Positions 38,901 through 48,900 of a stretch of 64,000 nucleotides of DNA are shown piece by piece (position 1 is the first letter of the stretch; each line of letters starts with the position of its first letter). Both the position numbers and the translations under genes were made by a program. This DNA is from CAYZGU01 sp964478165. GTDB lineage: Bacteria > Poribacteria > WGA-4E > JAJDTR01. The notes beneath the pieces are model-generated. The model worked only from the letters and a program-made list of their open reading frames with translations. It was not told where the DNA came from and made no database searches. The DNA lies in NCBI GenBank assembly GCA_964478165.1, contig CAYZGU010000011.1:124001-188000 (forward strand), given 5' to 3'.

Positions 38901-39208
38901 ATATGGCTGAAACGCAAGGTCTAATGGACGATCATCGTGCTGCCGCAACCTCCTATCTGCGCGTGTTCTATCTGTACAAGGAACAAGATCCATTAAGCGC
39001 TTTAATTGCAACGGCACGCGCCGGCGATGCTTTCGCAGACGCAGCACAGTTAGTGAACGCACGAGACGAATATGAAAGAGCAATAAGCTTTTATGAATCG
39101 CAGAGTTCTGAAATTCAGCGCTCCCCCCAGAAAAGAGAATGGGATCAGCTTCATGATTATGCAAAAGAGAAACTTGAGCAGATCTCAAGTCAAATCAACC
39201 AAAGGTGA
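35918..39208 (+). CDS. Large exported tetratricopeptide-repeat protein
   Basis: A 1096-residue exported protein. A signal peptide covers about residues 1-29 (FPALAG end). Almost the whole mature part is TPR-like helical repeats with the typical small-residue pattern, for example DDARFLAGECALRLDNYEEA, then KYEEAIKAYEEVI, KAIEAYNVI and repeated YPxS/FPxS turns, as in tol-pal YbgF and outer-membrane assembly TPR proteins. About 25-30 repeats are present. It heads a plus-strand run with a barrel, ExbB and TonB, and its own strong promoter sits 33 bases upstream. A scaffold for that envelope system is the likely role; no enzymatic motif seen. Confidence 0.85.
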   Translation: MMKYQIVPSRKTILIILAVVSACFPALAGEREEYTFAFKLFQDEKYIFAKDQFKVYLTNYPRSEHADDARFLAGECALRLDNYEEAIQHYKKLVIDYPASPLALDAVGGVGTAWFRQGKYEEAIKAYEEVIGQSKDPLALSQSLYLVGESFDNLGLYQKAVEYYNRLLAEFPKSAEAKDALYGKGWGLFRLKEYQEAYKTLSQFVASSPTHPALVEASYRAAESLFKLGNWADAQIRYRNMIDSYQKDDQYRQFVINARFRLGECYFQQKLMDEAKNTFNLLLHEQGTSTVAPDAQYWIAEILLEQKKYAEAIHEYQKVKDLYSRSDVVDDAQHAIAIVHFLQGDYPKARSEFKIVADNLRSNLVDSARFRVGECFRLQREFNSAILNYKKVNPKSAYGDDALYGLATSAFQLRDYTEAARILNSLLQSFPPSPLKPYALYQLGLTYFHQEEYAKSVEVFERFETARADSQLETAPSDEGLFWKARALYELEDYGTTIKTCHQLIREFPSSPLRFRAEFFVAESTYWSEQTPEAHRLARQKYQALLRKQSSGEWAEKCRYGIGWTYLSEAVASHGQIQTKHYHEAIGAWSEVVKHHPRGTFADAALFQSGIVYINLKQYDKGIKTFNRVISSYPGSDWHDNARYQTGRSHYKQEKYWEAIIAFDEMLRRHPGSPLVPTAIFGIANAYFKQRKFAEAIKYYQQVVEKFPNQMVPIREAGAEPIEDLRPEAQYFSAESHLNLGDYARAIPAYKQVIQHYPKSDWADDAQYGIAVAYENLGQNEKAIQAYQTLMQNYSDRELAPSVQLQIARFYFQDKDYTRAIAEFQKVINHYPKTASAWLSQYNIGKCYLALASYRQAIQAFERVNQKSEYAATAAFEIGHAWYDNRNRGRNLANAVEALQRTASNFATTPDAPRALLLAGQCYEELVQWNRAIEVYHTIITKYPNSKQAEAAQLLLGHAYRSDGNHVKAIEAYNVIRQGGIGKYPVNIVIESILHMAETQGLMDDHRAAATSYLRVFYLYKEQDPLSALIATARAGDAFADAAQLVNARDEYERAISFYESQSSEIQRSPQKREWDQLHDYAKEKLEQISSQINQR

Positions 39209-39260
39209 AACGGCGCGAAACTTTGCGTTTGACCGGAGAAACAGCAACTCATTCTATTAA

Positions 39261-41048
39261 ATGTTTACTACTGAGATGGAGGGGGAACAGACAATTTCTC
39301 AATGCGCATTTTTCAATAAGAAATGTCTGCTGGCAAGATATCTATTAGCCATATATTTCCTAATCATCATTTATGGGCTGAGTGGATCCAAGCTTTCCGC
39401 GGAATCGTCAAAATCGGAAGCACGGCTGAAAGCTGAAAATTTGCCGGATGTCATACGAGCAGAAATTATCGACACAACGCAAATCCAACTGCATCCCCGT
39501 CCACGATTCAACGATCCGACGAAACCCCAATTTATGAGGGCACTGGCACTTTATGCTAAAGAACGACGGTTGAACCTACCACCGGCTCTAACCCCGAGCA
39601 AAACCAGGAAAATTCCATCACCTTTGCCCCAGAATTATTGGTTGAGTCTAACTGCTTATCCAAGCTTACCGAATGCGTTTTTCTATCACGCAACATTTGC
39701 AGGCCGTATCGCTAAGACCCGTGGGTTTCTCCACCTGAATCGAAATAAGGCCGGAGATGGACGGACAAAAGGACGAGGGGACTATAATATTGATTCAGTT
39801 AGGAGCAAATTAACGTATCAATATCGAGAGCACAGTGAGATCTCGCTGGGCACAGCGCTTACCCTTAAGAATCTCAACTGGTTACCGACCACACCAGAAA
39901 CAAGCACATTCAATAAGGAATTGCGACTTGTCCGCTCCAATTTGAATTGGGAGCACCACGTCTCTCAACATACAAGCACAGCTGTAAAGGTCAACCTAGA
40001 AACGTTGCGCTTAGTTCACACTAAGCAAGGAGTACAGCCTAAGACCTCCGATCAAGCCACAGATCTCCGAATCAAGTTCGATATGCAAGTTCCCGCCCCT
40101 ATACAAAATCCATTTCACATGGGGAGGGGCGTTGATCTGAATCCACTCTATGTCGGAGCAGACGTGGAATACTTCGCTCACAACGATGAGCGATTAAGGC
40201 GTGATAATTGGTCGACAATCTATCGCGCATATGTTCGTGATGAGTTCACCTCCGTTAAAGACTGCATTCTAGGGATAGGGATTGAGGCTGTAAGTTTCCG
40301 CGAGCCAGATGACCTCGGACAAAGCACAACACATCTGCACCTGCATCCGTATGTCGCGGTGAGAACACGCCTGCGCGATCAATGGGTTATCCGTTTGCGA
40401 GGGCAGCGGACTCTACAACGAGCAAAATTATCCGACCTGTACGTCAACACGGATTATATAAGCTTACAACCATTTTTGCGCGCAGAAAAAACATGGGATA
40501 CACGGATTACTTTGACTCATCAACAAAGGAGAAAATTCGAAGTCAACATATCTGGTTTTGCCAAGCAGATTGACGATCTAGTTGTTCTAGAGCCCTCACC
40601 GTCAGACAGCAGTACAACAACAGAAATTTCCTGGACACCTCGGAATCGCAACGCCTGGATCTACGGAGGTCACTTTGGCGCACTAGTCCATCTCAACGAC
40701 CGACTGGAAGCCGAGCTCGAATACACCCACGAAGTGCACAAACCAGAAGTTGGAGAATGGATCCCTTATAGGCCTAATAATTCTCTAGACCTTAATGTCA
40801 CCTATCACCTTCCTGAAGAGTTCTACCTCGTCCTAGGTGCAAAATTCCGTGGTGTCCGGCACGCAATGGGGACATCGGACCAAACACTCGAAAATTGCTT
40901 TTTGTTGAAACCTAAGATAAGCAAGATAATCGAAAAGTATGTTGGTGTTTTTGTTGGTGCAACCTTTGCAATCGGCATGCACACGTTGCTTGAGAAGTAT
41001 GAGTTGTCGCAGAATATTCTGGACTTTGGGATTGAGTTGAGATTTTAG
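39261..41048 (+). CDS. Outer-membrane beta-barrel protein of the TPR-TonB operon
   Basis: A 595-residue protein with an N-terminal hydrophobic segment (about residues 27-43, LLAIYFLIIIYGLSG) followed by SAESSKSEA. The C-terminal half alternates as in beta-barrels (HPYVAVRTRLRDQWVIRLRG, then RITLTHQQRRKFEVNISGFA) and the chain ends GIELRF with terminal Phe, the barrel signature. No TonB-box or plug domain is recognisable, although its neighbours are ExbB and TonB. The start is uncertain: ATG at 39261 lacks a ribosome-binding site; a GGAGGGGG stretch lies just inside the gene but has no ATG, GTG or TTG in frame at the right distance. Confidence 0.7.
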   Translation: MFTTEMEGEQTISQCAFFNKKCLLARYLLAIYFLIIIYGLSGSKLSAESSKSEARLKAENLPDVIRAEIIDTTQIQLHPRPRFNDPTKPQFMRALALYAKERRLNLPPALTPSKTRKIPSPLPQNYWLSLTAYPSLPNAFFYHATFAGRIAKTRGFLHLNRNKAGDGRTKGRGDYNIDSVRSKLTYQYREHSEISLGTALTLKNLNWLPTTPETSTFNKELRLVRSNLNWEHHVSQHTSTAVKVNLETLRLVHTKQGVQPKTSDQATDLRIKFDMQVPAPIQNPFHMGRGVDLNPLYVGADVEYFAHNDERLRRDNWSTIYRAYVRDEFTSVKDCILGIGIEAVSFREPDDLGQSTTHLHLHPYVAVRTRLRDQWVIRLRGQRTLQRAKLSDLYVNTDYISLQPFLRAEKTWDTRITLTHQQRRKFEVNISGFAKQIDDLVVLEPSPSDSSTTTEISWTPRNRNAWIYGGHFGALVHLNDRLEAELEYTHEVHKPEVGEWIPYRPNNSLDLNVTYHLPEEFYLVLGAKFRGVRHAMGTSDQTLENCFLLKPKISKIIEKYVGVFVGATFAIGMHTLLEKYELSQNILDFGIELRF

Positions 41049-41080
41049 GTGGATTCAGCTCATGATTGGTTAAATCCTTT

Positions 41081-41770
41081 ATGATCTATTTTTTGAACCT
41101 AGTAATCTCAGGATTGGAGCGTCTCACCGATGGAGGACCAATATTGGTTCTGATAATTGTTTTCTCGCTCTGGTCACACACAATTATTCTGGAGCGGGGC
41201 TTTCATCTTCGCCGAAGGCGTGTAATTCCATCTCATTTTGTGACACAAAGCATTTATCATGAACTCGTTCGAGGCAATCCGGAGATTGCAATTAAAATGT
41301 GCGAAAAGCGACCGGGACCATTGAGTAACGTCCTCCGATCCGGGATTTTACGCCGTGATGCCAACGAAGAAACACTGAAACGAGTCATACGCCTCGCGAT
41401 TCGCGGTGAAAAACCTGCTTTAACGCGAAACCTCAACCTACTAGGAATGCTCGCACCCGTAGCAATGTTTACCGGCCTTCTCGGCACAGTTCTTGGCATG
41501 AAAGGATCTTTCGGTGCAATGTCAGACGAGCAAATCAAACAACTACCGACAATTGCGGACGGTATCTCCGAAGCGCTGCTTACGACCGCCGCAGGGTTAA
41601 TCGTTGCGCTCCCCAGTTATGTTGCCTACGATTATTTCAAGAACAAGGCAAACAGGTTCTTAGCCGATATAGAGAGACACGGAATGTCTCTGGTTCGCTT
41701 CCTTGCTACCGGAGAGGATAAGATCTTCCAACAGGAGTTCGAAGACATCCGGGAATTGAAGAAGGAGTGA
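41081..41770 (+). CDS. exbB: MotA/TolQ/ExbB proton channel family protein
   Basis: A 229-residue inner-membrane protein that makes the proton path for TonB- or Tol-type energy transduction. Three hydrophobic segments lie near residues 10-35, 120-150 and 165-190. The family motif is LAPVAMFTGLLGTVLGMKGSFGAM, given here as the core GLLGTVLGMKGSFGAM, followed by DGISEALLTTAAGLIVALPS, both standard for ExbB/TolQ. I took the ATG at 41081; a TTG 15 bases earlier is possible. The gene is 32 bases after the barrel gene and 7 bases before the TonB-like gene, but no ExbD is encoded here. Confidence 0.9.
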   Translation: MIYFLNLVISGLERLTDGGPILVLIIVFSLWSHTIILERGFHLRRRRVIPSHFVTQSIYHELVRGNPEIAIKMCEKRPGPLSNVLRSGILRRDANEETLKRVIRLAIRGEKPALTRNLNLLGMLAPVAMFTGLLGTVLGMKGSFGAMSDEQIKQLPTIADGISEALLTTAAGLIVALPSYVAYDYFKNKANRFLADIERHGMSLVRFLATGEDKIFQQEFEDIRELKKE

Positions 41771-41777
41771 ATAATCT

Positions 41778-42668
41778 ATGGAACGCGAAGAGAAGAAATT
41801 AGGAAGAGGCTTCTTCTTAGGAGTGGCAATCATCGAACATTGTATTTTCATCCTTTTGATGGCACTGGCAATCGCTCCAAAATCATCATCGAGACCTACA
41901 GAATCAACCATAAAAATCCACATCATTGCACCGGAAACATCAAAGCAGGAGGCTGAGGTTACAATCCCTATTCCAATTCCCGGTGTTCGGCAGATTAATA
42001 CGTCGAAGAAATTGTCACAAGCTCACCCCAAGACGAACCTGCGTGATTATCTGGCAACTACGCCAACTGAGAGTGGACTCCCCAATCTTCCTAGGACTCA
42101 GGCTTCGAGTCAACATTCCGATCGTTTGTCGTTGGGCGCACCCCCGGTCAAAGGACGTAGCAAGGGGGATTTTATGGATGAGTCCGACGGTATAATCCAA
42201 GCTAAACCGCTTACGGCACAGCGGGGGTATCACGGACATTCCGAACGTATCGGCTTGCCAGATGAGAGTGTACATCGCCTGACACTCGGAGACCGCGGCA
42301 AGAATTCCGAAGGTCGGCTGGCACCTGGAAATCTATCGGGGGTTAAGACAAATCGAGTGACCCAAGGGTTGCCCTATGAGATTAGCGGAGAAGTCAGTGG
42401 CCGAGACGTTATAAGCCGGCTTGATAAACCACTTCAGTCGACAGGAAAACAAGGTGGTAGTGTCCACCTCAGCTTCAAAGTGCGACCTGACGGAACAGTG
42501 TTCAATGTGCAAGTTAAGCCAGGACGGACAACGATTGGCGAAGTTAGGCTGAAGGAACGCGCAAGACGATATGTTGAACAGATTCGATTTAGCTCACTAC
42601 CTAATAAGATCTCACAGGTCGTCCAATCCGGAGAGATTTTCATTAACTTCACCGTCAATATTGAGTGA
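41778..42668 (+). CDS. tonB: TonB-family energy transducer
   Basis: A 296-residue periplasm-spanning protein. One membrane segment near residues 11-33 (FFLGVAIIEHCIFILLMAL) keeps the histidine of the TonB SxxxH motif but has Ala in place of Ser and a glutamate beside the His. A long low-complexity periplasmic part follows, and the C-terminal domain begins near residue 225 with GGSVHLSFKVRPDGTVFNV and ends QSGEIFINFTVNIE, as in TonB/AgmX-type domains. The start ATG is preceded by AAGGAG inside the exbB end. With ExbB it should transmit proton force to an outer-membrane partner, probably the adjacent barrel or TPR protein. Confidence 0.85.
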   Translation: MEREEKKLGRGFFLGVAIIEHCIFILLMALAIAPKSSSRPTESTIKIHIIAPETSKQEAEVTIPIPIPGVRQINTSKKLSQAHPKTNLRDYLATTPTESGLPNLPRTQASSQHSDRLSLGAPPVKGRSKGDFMDESDGIIQAKPLTAQRGYHGHSERIGLPDESVHRLTLGDRGKNSEGRLAPGNLSGVKTNRVTQGLPYEISGEVSGRDVISRLDKPLQSTGKQGGSVHLSFKVRPDGTVFNVQVKPGRTTIGEVRLKERARRYVEQIRFSSLPNKISQVVQSGEIFINFTVNIE

Positions 42669-43200
42669 GATGCACTCTCAATCCATTACATCCTAGACAC
42701 TTCCTGGGATGCTAGTCCTCGCAATTGACGTACCGTGTGGAATGAGTACGACACGGTACGTCAATTGACTAATAATCGACAATCGCGCCATGGTCACACA
42801 AAAACTGTCCGATTTTACGCTCACAGGAATTAGGTTTTAAATAGTTGCTTTCAGCATTAAATCTTCCTCAAATGGCGAGAGAAAAACATAACAGTTCAGA
42901 AGAACTGGAGGAAGTGAGCCACACTATTCTATTCTAGCTAATGACCAGAGGGATACACTGGATCGGGCAGATGCGCCAAAGATACTCGCAATAGAGAACG
43001 TTTGGTCCGCTCATGAAAAAATTGGCACAGCCGTGAAACCACTCAGTGAGGAAAATCGTATCGAGGAAACGGTGGTACGTAACCCGTCTTAGACAGAACC
43101 TCTTTCGTGGGACGACAATAGAATCCAATGGGGTCTATGTCAACCTGCTTCGGCACACAACTGCAATCGTAGGCGTTTTTTGAATTCGGGAGGATTATGT
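42669..43200. other. Spacer with a large perfect palindrome and a possible gene end
   Basis: About 530 bases. Contains the 17-bp inverted repeat at 42722-42767. A plus-strand frame at about 42938-43090 (NDQRDTLDRADAPKILA, then ENVWSAHEKIGTAVKPLSE) is smooth but without a start and unassigned, perhaps a gene remnant. Confidence 0.45.
42722..42767. repeat. Perfect 17-bp inverted repeat with a 12-base centre
   Basis: CAATTGACGTACCGTGT (42722-42738) and its exact complement ACACGGTACGTCAATTG (42751-42767) surround GGAATGAGTACG. No T-run follows, so it is not a standard terminator. It lies 54 bases after tonB and could be a protein-binding or recombination site, or a bidirectional structure. Confidence 0.85.
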
Positions 43201-44244
43201 ATGGAACTTTTGAAGGAGCTATGTGAAACATCTGGAATACCCGGGCGGGAGGAACGTATCCGCGCAATTGTTCGTCGTGAACTTGAACCGATTGTCGATG
43301 ACATCTCTGTCGACGCGCTGGGAAATATGATCTGCACAAAAAAACTCCCGAGCGCGGGAAAACTGATGATTGCCGCACACATGGACGAGATTGGTTTCGT
43401 CGTCAACCATATTGACAACGACAAAGGATGGCTTCGTGTTGTACCACTCGGCGGGCATGATCCCCGCAACATGATTGCCCAACACGTTACGGTTTGCGCA
43501 GACGATGGCGATTTGCTTGGTGTGCTCTATCCGGGAATTAAGCCACCACATATTCAAACAGAAGGAGATCGAGACAAAAAACTCGAAGTTAACAGTTTCA
43601 TCATAGATCTTGGCATGTCGGCCGCACAAGTCAAGAAAAGAGTGAAAATAGGGACTCCCGTCACGATTAAACGGGATTTCCTTGAGTTTGGAGATTGTGT
43701 CACCTGCAAAGCGATAGACAACCGCGTCGCGATCTACACCATGGTTAAAGCAATGCAGCACGCAACAACGTTCGGATTTGAGACCTACGCGGTTGCAACC
43801 GCACAGGAGGAGGTGGGACTGCGCGGAGCGGGAACCAGCGCGTATAAGATTGCTCCCGATGTCGGTATTGCACTCGACATCACTATCGCTGCCGATATTC
43901 CAGATGTGTCAGACCACGAGAAAGTCACGTCACTTGGTAGCGGCATCGCAATTAAGATTTTCGATTCGTCGGCAATTCAACATCCGAAGTTGGTGCAGTT
44001 CCTTCAAGATCTTGCGGACAAACGTGAAATTCAATGGCAGCCGGAGATTTTGCCAAGAGGTGGCACCGACTCCGCAGCGCTTCAGAAGGCGAGATCTGGA
44101 ATGCCCGTAGCTACAATTTCGATTCCCGCACGCTACGTTCACTCATCGGTGGAAACAATAAACAAATGTGATTTACAGGGTGGGATAGACCTCCTTACTG
44201 CTTTCATCGAGGAGGGACATACTGCCAATCTCAAACTAGAATAG
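43201..44244 (+). CDS. M42 family aminopeptidase (glutamyl aminopeptidase-like)
   Basis: A 347-residue zinc/cobalt peptidase of family M42, forming large oligomers that trim peptides in the cytoplasm. Metal-site pieces are AAHMDEIGF (His60, Asp62), KAIDNRVA (bridging Asp near 175), then QEEVGLRGA, ALDITIAAD and RGGTDSAALQ with the catalytic histidine near PARYVHS. Start: ATG at 43201 with GGGAGG upstream; an earlier TTG is inside the same region and is not used. It is monocistronic as far as visible. Confidence 0.92.
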   Translation: MELLKELCETSGIPGREERIRAIVRRELEPIVDDISVDALGNMICTKKLPSAGKLMIAAHMDEIGFVVNHIDNDKGWLRVVPLGGHDPRNMIAQHVTVCADDGDLLGVLYPGIKPPHIQTEGDRDKKLEVNSFIIDLGMSAAQVKKRVKIGTPVTIKRDFLEFGDCVTCKAIDNRVAIYTMVKAMQHATTFGFETYAVATAQEEVGLRGAGTSAYKIAPDVGIALDITIAADIPDVSDHEKVTSLGSGIAIKIFDSSAIQHPKLVQFLQDLADKREIQWQPEILPRGGTDSAALQKARSGMPVATISIPARYVHSSVETINKCDLQGGIDLLTAFIEEGHTANLKLE

Positions 44245-44901
44245 ACGATGCATCCAAAACCTCAGCTGAAGAGTTCACCACTGAGAAATCCAGCTCTGAT
44301 AACAGGATTTTAGTTCAAGCTCACATCGAAGTGCTAACTACAAGTAGTGCCAGCCGCTGATGTCGTGATTGTACTAACAACATCTCCTACCCCGATTTCT
44401 GACGGAGATTCCCTTAGGTATACTCATGTAAGTAGCATAAGTCCCCTGCGCCACACGCCGAAAATGCTTGCTGTCACAATCCGAAAAATACTGGGGCTGT
44501 TAATTTCAGAAGTTCTCTGTGCCTCGCTGAGGTAGACGAAAGATTGGTTACCAAGTAGATGTGACCGTGTGATAACTACCGCGGGACTCAAAATGGACAA
44601 CACTCTAAATCGCTTAGGGAATCGCCCGTTTCGGGCACACACATCACATCGATTGAACTACCCTGCGAAACTGTTTTTAACACGTCCATTATTTCATATT
44701 CGCGTCGAGACCCTTCATGAACCTCCACTCTTTACACTCATTGTACCAAGGACATTTCCACAACCTACGCGTTGAGTTGCGTCTCGTGGTGACGATATAG
44801 TTGATCGACAAAACTAACGTGCTCGCAAAACCGTCGACTCTCATCGATCTGTTGCCCTTCAGTAAGCATAAAACATCCAGGCCCGCAAGACTTGAAAAAT
44901 G
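44245..44901. other. Spacer without a recognised gene
   Basis: About 660 bases between convergent genes. Short frames on both strands were checked and resemble nothing I know; one minus-strand fragment near 44870-44775 (MLTEGQQIDESRRFCEHV) may be a decayed N-terminus but is unassigned. Confidence 0.4.
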
Positions 44902-45207
44902 TTATTCTATCCGTAATTTTTGCTCGACGCTATTTATCTTGTCGTCCATCGTCTGTGCGCGATCAACGCGCGTACCAAACTTGAGCGTTGTCGAGATGCG
45001 CGGTGCGCCCATCTCGTGTACAACTTCATGACAGCGCTTGATGGCCGAAAACACAACGTCCCATTCCCCCTCGATGTTGGTACCATAAGCATGTAACTGC
45101 GTTCTCAATCCTGCGTCCTTGAGCACTTTTTCACACGCCACAACATACCTGGACACAGACACGCCCACACCAATTGGCACAACACAAAGGTCAGCGATGA
45201 TATTCAT
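44902..45207 (-). CDS. MTH1187-family thiamine-binding protein
   Basis: A 101-residue small ferredoxin-like protein of the MTH1187/YkoF family (formerly DUF77), members of which bind thiamine or its precursors. The characteristic start IADLCVVPIGVGVSVSRYVV and the later LHAYGTNIEGEWDVV (a GTxxEG signature) and APRISTTLKFGTR are all present and length matches. A strong AGGAGAT precedes the ATG. No thiamine biosynthesis gene or TPP riboswitch is adjacent, so the ligand is inferred from the family. Confidence 0.85.
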   Translation of the reverse strand: MNIIADLCVVPIGVGVSVSRYVVACEKVLKDAGLRTQLHAYGTNIEGEWDVVFSAIKRCHEVVHEMGAPRISTTLKFGTRVDRAQTMDDKINSVEQKLRIE

Positions 45208-45928
45208 CTTGACGATCTCCTAATCCCCAATTTATATGCTTTCAATTCATCTTCATAGCCAATATTTTGATGCCCACCGTTCTGGAACCAGGTATTGCTC
45301 CAATCTTCCGATATGAGGCACACGAAATTCGACAGCAAGCGGTTCCACCTCTCTATTAGTTCGACTCAATCCCTCGACGCAAAAGACACACCTCGCAACA
45401 AATTTCTTGTGATAACGAGCAACTCTCCCTTGGCTATTTCAGTTGGCGGCCTGGACTACAATAGTTGCAGTCTATTGACACCAGTCTAGGAGCAATATCA
45501 TATGTCCTCCAAATCGGAGGTGGATTTTATTTCCACGAATTACTGACAAACGATCGTAGGCTTTCTTACAAGAAATCCTCCGTGATTCGAGCTTAGAACG
45601 TAATATCAACGCCGCGCCAGCGCACTTGTACGCCGTTTTCTTGATCTGCGCATTCGACCACACCACCAGTCTGCTTGCATAGATCTCAATTGTGACAAGT
45701 ATTCTGTGGAAAGATTTTCATGCCCCTAAATGGCGGGAAGTAGCACTGACAATGGGGATTTCAAGGAGTACCAAGGCGCCAAACTGAACCCCTGAGGACC
45801 AGTGGACGGATTTTGTGCGCGCTGCGGCAAATGTTCATTAGTCATCTCAAAAAAATCGAGCACATTATGTGGCACGTGAAACACCCAACATAAAATGCTC
45901 AACGTCTCACGCGTTAGATTTCAACCCT
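45208..45928. other. Spacer without a recognised gene
   Basis: About 720 bases. Several short frames on both strands (for example minus 45472-45666) were considered and discarded for lack of any recognisable similarity or ribosome-binding site. Confidence 0.4.
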
Positions 45929-48900
45929 CTACGAACATCCACTCGTCGCACCACAATTAAGACAACGATAACACGTCCCGTTTCGTACCATAATTGAGCC
46001 ACACGCATGACAGGGCGGCGCATCGGATTGAGTGGTTGACACATGTTTTTCACGGGCTTGAATCTGTTCGGCACCTTCACCGGAAGGAAGGGGATGCAGT
46101 TGTTCCGGATCCGCGAGTTGATCTTCCAAACTATCACTTGCGCCACTAACTGGCTGACTTTGGTCAACGAATTTCAAACCAAGCCACCGGAAGACATAGT
46201 CGATAATCGATTTTGCAATCGGAATATCTTTATTGTTTGTGAATCCCGCTGGTTCAAAGCGGACATGGCTGAACTTGTCAACAAAGAATTCCAACGGCAC
46301 ACCGTGCTGCAGTGATACAGAGGTCATTAAAGCAATGGTATCCATCAACCCGGAGATGACAGACCCTTCCTTAGACATCCTGAGAAAAATTTCGCCGGGC
46401 CGTCCATCCTCATAGAGTCCAACCGTAATGTAGCCTTCATGCCCAGCAATACTGAATTTATGCGTAATCGATGAACGTTCGTCAGGCAAATGTTTTCGGA
46501 CAGGATGGTCCTCTATGCTTACCTGCGGTTCCGTTGCTTTGTCTTTTTGCTGGCTAGACGAGGACAATGGCTGGCTGCTTTTACAGCCGTCCCTGTATAC
46601 TGCCAAGCACTTGACACCCAGCTTCCATGCCCCAACATAGACCTGTGTTATATCATCTACTGTGGCGTCATTCGGAATGTTGACTGTCTTACTGATAGCG
46701 CCACTTATGAATGGTTGCACTGCGGACATCATCTTGACATGCCCCATTGGTTCGATAAAACGTGTACCAGTCTTGCCGCACTTATTGGCACAATCGAAAA
46801 TAGGATAATGCACCGATTTGAGATGTGCGGCGCCTTCAACAGTTCCACGACCACAGATAATTTCATCTGCCCGATTAATTTCATCCTCGCCAAATCCTAT
46901 CGCAGTCAATGTGCTGAATCCCGGATTCTCAGCTTGCTCGGCATTAATACCTAAACGTTCCAGACAAGCCTTGCCGAGAATTCCCGGCGAAAAAGCAAGG
47001 TTTAAGTTAAAAGCACTGGGTAGCATGTGCTCTATGCGTTCCAAATCTTCATCTGTAAACCCTTTGTCCTTGAGCGTTTCGTCATTGATATGGGGCGATG
47101 CTTTTAGCGTCGCAGTACCAACAACGTATGTGATAATTTCATCAATTTGGCTTTGCGTATACCCAAGCTGCGCTAGCGCTCTTGGCACAGCTTGATTAAC
47201 AATTTTAAAGTATCCACCACCTGCAAGTTTTTTGAATTTCACAAGCGCGAAATCTGGCTCTATACCCGTGGTATCACAATCCATAAGAAACGCAATTGTG
47301 CCAGTCGGTGCGATAACACTAATCTGCGAATTACGGTAGCCATATCGTTCGCCCATCTGTACACAGACGTCCCAATCTTCCTTTGCGGCTTTGAGAAGGT
47401 CATGTGGACAAGCAAGTTCGTCAATGCGATGAGCTTCCTCTCGGTGTCTCCTCATGACATCTAACATTGGCACGCGATTCTCCTCGAACCCGGCAAATGC
47501 TCCCACACTGCCCGCGATTTCGGCACTGGTACGATAACCGTGCCCGGATAAAATCGACGAGAGCGCGCCTGCCCAAGCTCGACCAACGTCCGAATCGTAC
47601 GGGACACCATTCAACATTAACAAGGCCCCGAGGTTTCCGAAGCCCAGGCCCAGGGGACGAAAATCATGCGACCGACGCGCAATTTTCTCCGTTGGGTATG
47701 AGGAAATCTCTACAATAATTTCCATCGCTGTAATAAAGATTCGGATAGCGTGTCGGTAGGCTTCAACATCAAACGTACCATCTTCCCTTAGGAACTTTAC
47801 CAGGTTGATACTCGCCAAATTACACGAAGTATCATCGAGGAAAACAAACTCACTGCACGGATTTGTCGCGTTAATCCGATCCGTATTCTTGCAGGTATTC
47901 CATGACTGGATCGGGTCATCAAACTGAACCCCAGGGTCTGCACACTCCCATGCCGCATGGGAGGTTTTCTCCATTAATTCTTTTGCATCGTATTCATCAG
48001 CAATCTCTCCATTAGTGCGATACCTGGTGTGCCACTTTCCACCCTTAAGATATGAGTTCATGAAAGCGTCGGGTATACGGACAGAATTATTACTATTCTG
48101 CCCACTAATCGTGCGATATGCTTCACCGTTGAAGTCCGATTCATAACCCGCCGCAATGAGCGCTTTCGCCTTCTTCTCTTCCCGCAGCTTCCAATCGATA
48201 TAATCCGCGATCTCTGGATGGTCCATATCAAGGATAACCATTTTTGCTGCCCTTCGAGTTGTTCCCCCAGACTTGATGCTTCCCGCCCATCGATCTAGAC
48301 CTTCGAGGAACGACAGCACGCCCGACGAAGCACCACCGCCCGATAGTCCTTCGTTCTTACCTCGTATCTTGCTAAAGTTCGTTCCAGTACCACTTCCATA
48401 CTTGAACAGACGGACTTCAGACCTCTGCAATTCGAGCATTGAATCAAGAGAATCATCTACGCTTTGAATAAAGCATGCGGAATTCTGGGGATGTTCATAG
48501 TCATTTTTCGTCGTCTGGACTTTCTCGGTTGTCCTATCCCAAAAGAAATTCCCACCACTGCCTTCAATGCCGTACTCATGCCAAAGTCCACAGTTAAACC
48601 AAACAGGCGAGTTGAACGCACCGCGTTGTGTGATTAGCAAATAAGTCAATTCTGTTTCAAACGTCTCAGCATCTTCAGTCGTGGCGAAGTAGCCTCCAAA
48701 ATCCTCGCCTGAACGTCGAATCGTCCGGGCTACGCGTCGAACCAGTTGACGTGCGCTCACTTCCTGTGTTGTCTCAGGCACACCCGCCTTGCGTAGGTAT
48801 TTCGATGCTGCAATGTCCGTGGCTATCTGTGACCAAGATTTGGGCACCTCGACACCTTTTTGCTCGAAGATCGTATCGCCATTTTCACTATATATCGCAG

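Noticed and set aside
42938..43090. Smooth frame upstream of the M42 gene as a real gene
   Set aside because: No start codon or ribosome-binding site and no family match; at most a remnant.
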